From contig CM043965.1 of assembly GCA_014529385.2 (NCBI GenBank), forward strand, positions 17,311,912-17,375,911: a stretch of 64,000 bases of DNA. Direction: 5' to 3'. Source of the stretch: Adiantum capillus-veneris (taxonomy: Eukaryota > Streptophyta > Polypodiopsida > Polypodiales > Pteridaceae). A program made the translations under genes and the position numbers. Below the pieces are notes generated by a model. It searched no databases. It was not told the DNA's origin and saw only the letters and a program-made list of their open reading frames with translations. Positions 55,881-64,000 of the stretch are shown here, in pieces (the first letter of the stretch is position 1; each line of letters starts with the position of its first letter).

Positions 55881-55899
55881 TGGTGTCCCCCACTGAGGA
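55881..55899 (+). promoter_or_regulatory. Primer-binding-site candidate of element C
   Basis: TGGTGTCCCCCACTGAGGA follows the LTR end by four bases. The copy at 63670 reads TGGTCCCCCACTGAGGA. It starts with TGG as expected for pairing with a tRNA CCA end. Confidence 0.6.
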
Positions 55900-55952
55900 C
55901 GGCTTGTGTATTTTTGTGTAGAATCAACCTTTAGCATAGTCAAGTAGTTTGC

Positions 55953-56165
55953 ATGAATCACGAGAATTTGTATGATCCTTTCATTCCTATTGCAAGGCAA
56001 AAGGTACACATAATTGTTAGTACTAAGTTGCAATTTCAACGTGTAATTCATAGAATTTTAGGTCCTCTTAGGTTGGCCGAGATAAATGCTTCAGTAAATC
56101 CTTTTATTTTGCCTCTCATTAGGTACGACCTTAGTTTGGATGTTTATATTTTTGTTTTGTTTTAA
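55953..56165 (+). CDS. Small ORF 1 upstream of gag, element C, 70 aa
   Basis: MNHENLYDPFIPIARQKV start; central STKLQFQRVIHRILGPLRLAE; C-terminal half with NASVNPFILPLIRYDLSLDV and a hydrophobic end. It shares S-x-K-x2-FQ, the EI-x-AS-x-NP core, ILPLI-x-Y and S-x-DV-x-IF-x-L with the next ORF, so the two arose by duplication. A second copy lies at 63740-63952 with six residue changes and several silent ones. Function unknown; no membrane segment or zinc motif is evident. Confidence 0.65.
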   Translation: MNHENLYDPFIPIARQKVHIIVSTKLQFQRVIHRILGPLRLAEINASVNPFILPLIRYDLSLDVYIFVLF

Positions 56166-56186
56166 GCATTAGGTCATGCATAGACA

Positions 56187-56405
56187 ATGGATAATGGACC
56201 AGGAATAGAGGTTTCCCCCTTTAATTTCACTCCACACATTAGAATAAACAATGCAATTAGTAGAAAAATCCATTTTCAACAACGTAAGGTGTTCATGTTT
56301 GGTGCCCAAAGAGTAGGAGAAATTCTGGCATCACCAAACCCTGTCATCCTGCCTCTTATTGATTATCATAGGTCATTTGATGTGAACATTTTTATTTTGT
56401 TGTAG
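56187..56405 (+). CDS. Small ORF 2 upstream of gag, element C, 72 aa
   Basis: MDNGPGIEVSPFNFTPHIRI start; SRKIHFQQRKVFMFG; EILASPNPVILPLIDY; SFDVNIFILL end. It begins 21 bases after small ORF 1 and shares its frame. Its TAG stop (56403-56405) is followed by an open in-frame stretch to the gag ATG at 56487, passing through a 12-base A run. A homologue lies in the same place in element D (52250-52468). Readthrough or reinitiation could couple it to Gag. Confidence 0.65.
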   Translation: MDNGPGIEVSPFNFTPHIRINNAISRKIHFQQRKVFMFGAQRVGEILASPNPVILPLIDYHRSFDVNIFILL

Positions 56406-56486
56406 AATAGATTTCAATTTAGAAAATATTACCGTGTAAATCTTATTAAAAAAAAAAAAACGTGTTGTCACTTTGAAGCTTATTCA

Positions 56487-58799
56487 ATGGAGGCTCAATG
56501 CCAAATGTCCGGATATCCTCTTTTCTTTGGAGAGCCTGGGGAGGATGCATAATTATTTTTAGCAAATTTCAAGATGTCTTGTCGTATCAAGAGGATAGTA
56601 ACTGATCAAGAACGTGTAGAGATGTTTGAGGTGGTTCTTAGGAAAGATGTTAGCACTTGGTTTGACTCTTTGCCTGAGGAAGTTAAACGGAAATACACGG
56701 AAGTTGTCAATCATTTCAAGAGATACTTCTTTGATCCCCAAAACACTCAAAAACTATGGCAAGACATTGTTTCTCATAAGCAAAAAGACTTAGATGACTA
56801 CTACTTGTACAAGCAAGAGTTTCTATGTCTTTGGGCTGTATGGGTGAGAAACGTTGCTAACCCTGGTGATGGTGCAGAGTTCCTAAAGAAGGAGAGGTTC
56901 ATAGCCGGACTCTTTCCTGACCTTAAGATAAAAATTGAGACGGGTGCACCTGCTACCTTTGATGTAGCTGAAACTAGGGCTACTGAGAAATATAGAAAAC
57001 TCAAGTGTTTAAGGGGAGAGGTTCCAATAGAAGGTCTGAGACCCAAAGGTAAGTCGCAAGCATCAACATCTAGGGAGCTTCCTGAGGTAACGGCGGAAGT
57101 GATTGAGAAGTTAAATGAATCTTTAAGCAGCCTGTCAATTCACCTTGCACAAGCTGTAGGTCCAAAAGGACAAGCAAATAAATCTAAAGATCGAGATCCA
57201 CGACCTAGGAGAGTCTTACAATGTTGTAATTGCGGAGAGTCTAGACATGGGATGTATAATTGTCCTTGGCCCCGTGGGGAGCCAGGTAGACCTAACTTGA
57301 ATTACCGAGTGATGAATGCAGGTAAAGGAACTAGTCAGCAACCACGGATTCTACAAAGTCCAAATGGAGCAAGACCACCTCCACAAGGAGTGGAAGGAGT
57401 TCCACCTTTGCCAGACCCAAATGTGCATGTGACAGAGGTGACAAATTCAAAAGAGGTTGACATGGAAGCAAATGGCATTAAGCGTGGCCGTGGAAAAGGG
57501 AAGGAGAAAGAAGGAGTCACATCACAAAGTGATCATGGACGAGAAAAGAAGGCAAAGGAGACCAAGGAAACCAAGAGGACTCGATGTCGTATCAATCTCC
57601 AAGAATTCCCTCTTGGACATGGTATGGATCCATACAACCTATTGGAAGACATGCAAGGTAAGGGTCCTGATATCTCATGGCCTCAATTTCTTGCATTATG
57701 TCCACAAGTTAGGAGGGATTTAACAAAGGCAGTTAGCACTAGGAGAAAGGTAAAAGAGAGTGTTCCTGTTGTAAAAATTTCACATGCTGAAATGAACGAG
57801 GATATTACACCTGTGCTAGATTGTTACATCAAAGGAAGATTGGTTAGGAAAGGTTTAGTGGATGGGGGTGCACAAATTTGCATCATGACAGAAGGGCTCA
57901 TGCAAAGACTAGGCATGCACATCCATGAGACACCTGAAATCAAAGTGAAGATGGCAAACAATAGCAAAGCTAGGTGTGTAGGCATTTGTAAAAATGTTTT
58001 TGTAGAGGCCTTTGGCATTAAGAAGGCAGTGGATTTCTATGTCATGTCTACCAAAGGAAATGGTTACCCATTTATCCTAGGAAGACCATGGCTAATGAAA
58101 ATGCGAGCTTTGCAGGATTGGGAGAGTGGAAAGCTAATTTGCAGGAATGACAATCATAAGAAGGTTTTCTTTGACATGAAGGAGCAACACCAAGAGGAGC
58201 TCCATGAAGAATCAACTCAAAGTGAGACGGAGGAAGGCTGGACCGATAGTACTTCAGAAGGAGAAAGTAGCGGCAGCATTACTGAAGAGGAGTCTTCCAT
58301 CAAATTCATGGGGGTAAGGTTTAAGCCAAACAACCAAGAGACCTCTTGCCCAGGTTTGGAAGAACTAGGTTCCCAAGAGAACCAAAATGTGCAAGATGAA
58401 GGAATGTTAGAAGGTATGTTGTCTACAACACTTACAAAGGACGAAAGAGAGGAGTTCAAATGTGTGCTAAGGAAATTTCCTAGGATTTTTGCTAAAGACT
58501 ACACCGATATGCGTGGAGTAGATGTTGTTCAACACAAGATTGAGTTGAAGCCAAAGGTCACACCTAAGGCTCAAAAGCTACGAAGGCTAGGAGTCATCAA
58601 GGAGCAGGCTTTACTCAAGGAGGTAAGAAAGCTTCTAGCAGCAAGTTTCATTTATCCAGTGGAGAATTCAGAGTGGGTCTCTCCCGTTGTTGTCACTCCT
58701 AAGAAAAACGGCAAGTGGAGGGTGAGTGTGGATTACCGTCCGCTCAATGAGGCAACAAAAAGAGATCACTTTCCCCTCCATTTCAGGATGAGATACTAA
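56487..58799 (+). pseudogene. Gag-protease-RT start of element C
   Basis: The frame opens MEAQCQMSGYPLFFGEPGED at 56487, meets TAA at 56550-56552 and is then open to 58799. Gag capsid text (STWFDSLPEEVKRKY, KERFIAGLFPDL) is followed by a zinc knuckle CCNCGESRHGMYNC (about 57222-57263). A basic linker follows, then protease with LVDGGAQICIM (about 57855-57887) and ILGRPWLMKMRALQDW. RT begins with VVQHKIELKP and has SPVVVTPKKNGKWRVSVDYRPLN (shown in parts). The frame is lost near 58783, giving a false end at 58799. Confidence 0.88.
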
Positions 58800-59690
58800 A
58801 TGAGGTAGCTGGTCATGAGAAGTACACTGTATGTAATGTCTACTCGGGTTACTTTCAAATAGGTATCGCATTGGAAGATCAATTGAAAACAACCTTCATC
58901 ACTCCTTGGGGTTGTTATGCTTTTAGAGTCATGCCATTTGGCCTGACAAATGCTCCTGCAACTTTCCAACGCTTCATGAACATGGTGTTTCAAGCATTCT
59001 TTGGAAAGTCCATTAGGGTTTTTATTGATGATTTTTGCATTTATAGCTCAAAATCATTGCATCTACAAAGGGTAGAAGAAGGTTTAAAGAAGCTCTATGA
59101 CATGGGAGGTCAACTCAACCCCGACAAGTGTCACATAGGTGAGGATGAAGTGATCTTGCTTGGTCACAAGGTTTCCTATAAAGGCATTGAGGTGGATCCT
59201 TCAAAGGCAAAGGCTCTTAGTGAGCTCCCATCACCCAAGAATCTCAAAGAGGTCATCTCATTCATTCAAAAGGTGAAGTATATGTCACGCTTTATTCACT
59301 TAGCTTCGGAGTTGGTTCATCCTTTGCAAAAGATGAGACAACAAGTAGAATTTGCATGGTTTGATGATCTTGAAGAGTATTTTTGTAATATTAAAGTCAT
59401 TTTGTCAGAGCTACCAACACTCATGCCTCCTTGTTGGGAGTACACATTCTTTGTTAGCTCTAGTGTTGGAAGGGAAACAATTGGTGCTGTGTTGCTGCAA
59501 CAAGATCCCCACAGTACCAGGATGCGACCCATCTAATTTGCTAGTAGGGTCATGAATGCCTTGGAGAGAGGCTACACAAAAGCAGAACTCATGATGCTTT
59601 CTCTCATGTTTGTGGTGAGAAAGTTTAGACCCTACTTGCTACCAAAACCTTTTGTAATTCTCACTGCAGAAAAATTGTTCCCTTAGGTGT
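58784..59690 (+). pseudogene. Reverse transcriptase and first RNase H of element C
   Basis: In frame 2 it continues RT: MPFGLTNAPATFQRF, the catalytic VFIDDFCIYS (FIDD instead of YxDD), LNPDKCHIG and GHKVSYKGIEVDPSKAKAL. The first RNase H-like domain has ETIGAVLLQQD and FASRVMNALERGYTKAELM but lacks the usual first Asp (VSSSVG). TAA lies at 59534-59536 and TAG at 59684-59686. Confidence 0.85.
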
Positions 59691-60215
59691 CATCTCAAAT
59701 GAATCTTGGTACTAGGATCTCAAAGTGGATTATGGAGTTGCAAGAGTTTCAATACTCTTTCAAGGTAGAAGATAGTGTGCGTGCACAATTGGCACGGATT
59801 CTCACTTATAAGGTACATGAGAAGGAAATAAAGGTGCCTGAAGTAAAGACCCTACCATTGCCACCACCTAAAAGTATTCCTAATGCTTTTACCTTGTTCT
59901 TTGATGGAGCTTTTCGACAAGCCACAGGAAAAGCAGGGGGAGGGCTAGTATTGCTCAACCCAAGTGGAGAGGTGGTCATGAAAGAGAAGGTCAATCTACC
60001 AGGTTCAACTAGCAACAATGAAGCAAAATACGACACACTACTTCATGGTTTGAAGATGTGCATTGGCCAAGGGATAAAACGTCTCATGGTAAAGGGAGAT
60101 GCACTTCTCATTGTTAAACAGATTTTAGACATTTGGGCATGCAAGAATGAAAGCTTAAGGACAAAAGTTCATGCCATTCGTAGGATGTTTAATCATTTGA
60201 AGAAGTGCAACTATA
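59691..60215 (+). pseudogene. Second (archaeal-type) RNase H of element C
   Basis: TLFFDGAFRQATGKAGGGLVL supplies the first Asp, STSNNEAKY the Glu and MVKGDALLIVKQI the second Asp. This is the additional RNase H typical of the Tat-type branch of Ty3/gypsy elements. It follows the degraded first RNase H and keeps all visible catalytic residues, so it probably did the work. A frame change near 60205-60215 leads into integrase. Confidence 0.8.
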
Positions 60216-61158
60216 TCATATTCCTAGGAAACAAAATGAAGATGCCGATTTACTTGCACAACAAGCAGTTACATGTGTTGAGAGAGAAGTGCAGGTCATC
60301 ATGGTGGCAACAGCTGTCAAGCAACCGAGATACCAGGGATTGGAGTCATTGGCTCCCATTATTGGCTACATTTTGGAGGGAGAGTTTCCACAAGACTTCA
60401 CTAAAGCTCAGAAAAGGAGACTCATGAAGAAGGCAAGTTTTTATCTCTTCCTAGAAGGCTCCCTCTATCAAAGAGGGAAGGATCAAGTGTGCAGAAGAGT
60501 ACCAACTGTTGAGGAAATTCCAGCCATTCTAAAAGGTTTTCATGAAGAGGCATGTGGTGGTCATTTTGCCCAAGAATTAACTGTGAAGAAGATTTTGCTT
60601 GCGGGGTATGTTTGGCCAAGTTTGCATGTGGATGTTCAACATTGGTGTAAAAGCTGTCACAATTGTCTGATAAATGGAAATAGAAGGTTGGTGCATGGCC
60701 CGAGGCAAATAGTGCTTGCAAATGGAGCCTTTGAAAAATGGGGCATTGATGCTATGGGTCCTCTGCCTAGAGCAAAGAATGGTAAACTCTACATTCTAGT
60801 GGATGTAGACTACATGACTAGGTGGGTAGAGGCTCAAAGTGTGGCAAGGGTAAATGGAAAAATAGTGGGCAGGTTTGTCTACACTAATATTTGTTGTAGA
60901 TTTGGCACACCTCTAGAGATTGTTTCGGATAATGGTCCGGGGTTCAAGAAGGGTTTACTCACAGAAGTTTGTGAAGAGCTTCACATTCTACATCATCATA
61001 GCACTCCATACTACCCACAGTCAAATGGTTTGGTGGAGAAGGCTAATGGTGTCATTGCAGGAATCATTAGAAAGATGGTGCAAAACAAGACAAAATTATG
61101 GGATGACTTCTTGGATGGTGCCTTGTGGGCATATCGAACCACATATAGGGCTAGTTGA
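60205..61158 (+). pseudogene. Integrase of element C, C-terminally truncated
   Basis: Zinc domain (FHEEACGGHF, then CKSCHNC) and catalytic core with GIDAMGP, VSDNGPGF and GLVEKANG are intact in one frame. The protein stops at YRAS, where the usual C-terminal DNA-binding domain should start; LTR-like sequence follows directly. The same junction word GGGCTAGTTGA precedes the 5' LTR copy, so the deletion is older than this copy. Without its C-terminal domain the protein is probably inactive. Confidence 0.87.
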
Positions 61159-62565
61159 GCCAAATAAATAAATAAAATAAAAAAATAAAATATAGTATGA
61201 CCCATTTGTGTGTAAATATTGCATTGTATATATGCCCTAAATATAGGGATTTTTCTAATTATTCTGGTATTTTATTTAAATATTTATACTTAGGTGTGTG
61301 TTTTATCAAACCTATGTACACCTTCTTTCATCCTCTTACACCATAAGTATATTTTTTGCCAATGTGTACATACTCTAACCTCATATTTTTCTTTTATACA
61401 AATCACCCCCACATTTTTATCCTCACCCTTGTGAAAACAAAAAATTGATTTCTACTCTCTTAGTCACATTTATTATATTATTTTTATTTACTTGGATACC
61501 TTTTCCTCTTTCACCCAAAATAATACAAAGAGGGACCACATCATATGATTCCATTATCTTTCCATATCCATAATTCCTCCATATTTTTATTATGATATAT
61601 ACTCATTATTCTAACACCATGTGCTCATTGAGCTAAAATCCATGAATAGTCCATACACTAGTCCCACCATGTATATATTGCTTTATTCACCAATAATCCT
61701 CCTCCATGCATGTTTAAAGGGCAACTTGGATGCTTTGTATTATGATATGACAAAGGAGGGGCTCATTCTTGGATGCATTGTACAAATTCAACAAAGGAGG
61801 GGGCCACTAAAAGTCTTTTGCAGGCATAAAACACAGGCTTTTTGGTGAGAATTTTGGCACCCATCTCCACTCCGAATTTGGAGAAAGTTTTGGTGATTTT
61901 TGGAGCAACCACCGGTGAGCTACGATTTTTTGAGTGGACCCCAGTCTGCCCACTTTTCTCACAAGTAGCCCATAGTCTTCTCTCACCTCTTTCCACACTT
62001 CTACACACACACACACACAAACACACATTCCTCTCAATCCCTCACTCAAACATGCACCTTCAATGGTTTCTCTCTCCTTCTTCACCATTAACCTCCCCAC
62101 TTACTCCCATAGCTCTCATATGAGCTCTCCATGTACATACACCATCTCTATGCCTCTCTCTATTATCTCCAAAGTACAATTTCATCTTACCCCTTATATA
62201 TATACATAAATTCAGCATGTGTACCATGCTTAACCTCTGCAAATCAAGAGATCTCATCAACGGAATTACCATTTTCATCGCGATAATCAACCTTGGTGGC
62301 GGTGGCGTAAAGAAGAGAAGACGAAGAAGAAGATCGATAGTCATTTTGAGAATCTACACAAGTAAGTCAAAAACTTCTTCAAGCTTCACCATCACAAGGA
62401 TTTCCTCACTTCATTCAACCATCCACCTCATTCTACCCACTAAAAATGTAACATTAACTTTCTAGTGATTACTAACACTAACCACTAGCATACTAACACA
62501 AAATAGCCATTGACCTAACCATAAAAGACACCTCACCTCAAGACATGTGCATAGTAAATCTCTCT

Positions 62566-62640
<75 letters not shown>

Positions 62641-63665
62641 CTTACTTAAAACTTTACTTTCACCTTATCCACCATCAATAATGCTCTTTTTTGAGCCCAC
62701 ATCCATGACTCAAGCAGACAAAGAAGACCCGCAATGTTTTGATATTCAAAAAAATCATAATCCTGATGTGCTAGCTTGTAAATTAGGATTTCCAATAATC
62801 TTAATGAGGGGTCTCCAACCTATAAATAGGCTCCTCTCCTTCTTGTAAAACAACCTCCAATATCTCACATAGCACCCCAACACTCTATGCGTGAGGAGAG
62901 ACTTAGGTGTAGCAACCACTTTGTGAGCTTCACTCTTGGTGTGAGAGAAGCTTTCAAGCTACACATTATAAGTGAGAGAGCGTGAGTTCAAAATCTTAAA
63001 ACCACTATTGTATATGTTCCTCCATCATCAATAAATTGAGGTTTGGTGCATCAAAGGCGTGCTTCAACGTTCAAATCTTCGTCCTTCCACTTGTGCGATA
63101 CGGTTTAGTGAAATCAAGGTGACTTGTGTATTTTGAGTTCTATCGTTTGATCTTGCTTTAGAAAGTGTTTTAGTGTGTTTTCATTGGCAAATTTTGTGTC
63201 CATTGTAAGAGGGTATTGTGGTGAGAGGTCTCCCACACCCTAAGACAGTGTGCGTGTGTTGGCAATGTTTAGCATTCACTAAGCATTGAGTGAGTTTTTT
63301 GTACAAGATCTACGATAGCAACATAACGAACCATCTCCATTTGCAAGTCACAAATAAGGTATTACGCAAGATCCATTCCTCTCTCTCTTCCCTTTGCTCT
63401 AGCTCTCTCTAGTCCATTTTGTGTGTGTCTTGTGTGAGGTTGCTTGTGTGTGTTTTTTGTGGTCTATCTTCTTGGTTGTGACAAAATCTCTCTTGCGTCC
63501 TAGTTCGCATACCATAACTAGGTGGTGCCCCTATCTTGTTTGGGTTTCGCTGTGGGTTTGTTGTTGTGTTGTGCTTGTGGTTGCCCCAGCCCCAATTGAG
63601 CAGCACGGGAGCCTTGAGGGGTGTTTAGAGGTCGCCTCTCTTATTGCCCACCCCGGACCGCCTCA
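61149..63665 (+). repeat. 3' LTR of element C (~2.5 kb)
   Basis: Counterpart of 53335-55876 with scattered differences and small indels, for example a ~35-base shorter stretch near 61880. CT microsatellite at about 62566-62638, TATA box at 62821-62828. The end CGCCTCA is followed by a primer site and small ORFs, so another internal region starts here. Confidence 0.78.
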
Positions 63666-63739
63666 ATTTTGGTCCCCCACTGAGGACGGCTTGTGTATTT
63701 TTGTGTAGAATCAACCTTTAGCATAGTCAAGTAGTTTGC

Positions 63740-63952
63740 ATGAATCACAAGAATTTGTATGATCCCTTCATTCCCATTGCAAGGCAAAAGGTAAACATAA
63801 TTGTTAGTACTAATTTGCAATTTCAACGTGTAATTCGTAGAATTTTAGGTCCTCTTAGGTTGGCCAAGGTAAACGCTTCAGTAAATCCTTTTATTTTGCC
63901 TCTCATTAGGTACGACCTTAGTCTTGACGTCTATATTTTTGTTTTGTTTTAA
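63740..63952 (+). CDS. Small ORF 1, second copy
   Basis: 70 codons, differing from 55953-56165 at six residues (positions 4, 19, 25, 33, 43, 44) and at several silent sites. It follows the 3' LTR of C, which makes the arrangement tandem. Confidence 0.65.
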   Translation: MNHKNLYDPFIPIARQKVNIIVSTNLQFQRVIRRILGPLRLAKVNASVNPFILPLIRYDLSLDVYIFVLF

Positions 63953-63973
63953 GAACTAGGACATGCATAGACC

Positions 63974-64000
63974 ATGGATAATGGCCCAGGAATAGAGGTT
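63974..64000 (+). CDS. Small ORF 2, second copy, cut by the window end
   Basis: The visible codons MDNGPGIEV are identical in sequence to the start of 56187-56405 and lie 21 bases after small ORF 1, as in the first copy. Confidence 0.6.

Noticed and set aside
55620-55934. ORFs with GAG-like or Cys-rich text around the LTR end
   Set aside because: They overlap the LTR end and the primer site and differ between the two copies.

Overview
The window reads as repeat-rich nuclear DNA of a land plant with a large genome. It contains plant-type Ty3/gypsy and Ty1/copia retrotransposons with tRNA-type primer-binding sites, LTRs with TATA boxes, long microsatellites and GT-AG introns. I see no host housekeeping gene, rRNA, tRNA or CRISPR array. 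Species is not determinable; a fern, lycophyte or gymnosperm would fit, and that is inference only.

Layout. (1) 1-20450, plus strand: the 3' part of a large Ty3/gypsy element, here called A. It holds integrase, a retropepsin-like domain fused behind integrase, a polypurine run at 2903-2916, a non-coding stretch with palindromic tandem repeats, extra ORFs (5555-8843), a second polypurine tract (19504-19517) and a 933-bp LTR (19518-20450). Its last extra ORF is split by a complete 10.56-kb DNA transposon (8852-19412) with terminal inverted repeats and an 8-bp target duplication. (2) 20451-31571, minus strand: a second gypsy copy of the same lineage, cut by the LTR of A on one side. It carries a young, intact Ty1/copia element (25470-30665) with two identical 284-bp LTRs and a 5-bp target duplication. 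(3) 31577-35510, plus: an old, broken copia element that runs directly into (4) 35511-43204, plus: a third gypsy copy, called B. B has the same order as A (pol, retropepsin-like domain, polypurine run, palindromes, extra ORFs, polypurine tract), with a 452-bp foldback inside it. (5) 43927-50165, minus: a non-autonomous LTR element, R, with long direct repeats around a gag gene. Its right repeat is split by a solo LTR of A type. (6) 50166-52830, minus: a gag-protease remnant, D. (7) 52830-64000, plus: a gypsy element, C, with ~2.5-kb LTRs, two small tandem ORFs before gag, two RNase H domains and a truncated integrase. It is arranged in tandem, since a second leader starts after its 3' LTR.

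The most unusual content is in the 10.56-kb DNA transposon. Besides a SWIM-domain, Mutator-like transposase on the plus strand (15105-18547), it carries a divergently transcribed eleven-exon gene (about 13240 to 9400, minus). All ten proposed exon junctions of that gene keep phase. The product reads as a ParB-like domain followed by a domain with the motif-I signature of amino-methyltransferases. A 210-bp palindrome and a ~490-bp C-rich tract lie between the two genes. Three further observations may be new: the retropepsin-like domain behind integrase with an extended 3' gene block in A and B; a family of ~70-residue small ORFs upstream of gag in C and D; and short repeated palindromes in the non-coding parts of three unrelated elements.

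Almost every reading frame except the copia polyprotein at 25801-29997 carries stops or frameshifts, so most entries are decayed copies. Boundaries marked approximate were placed by eye.
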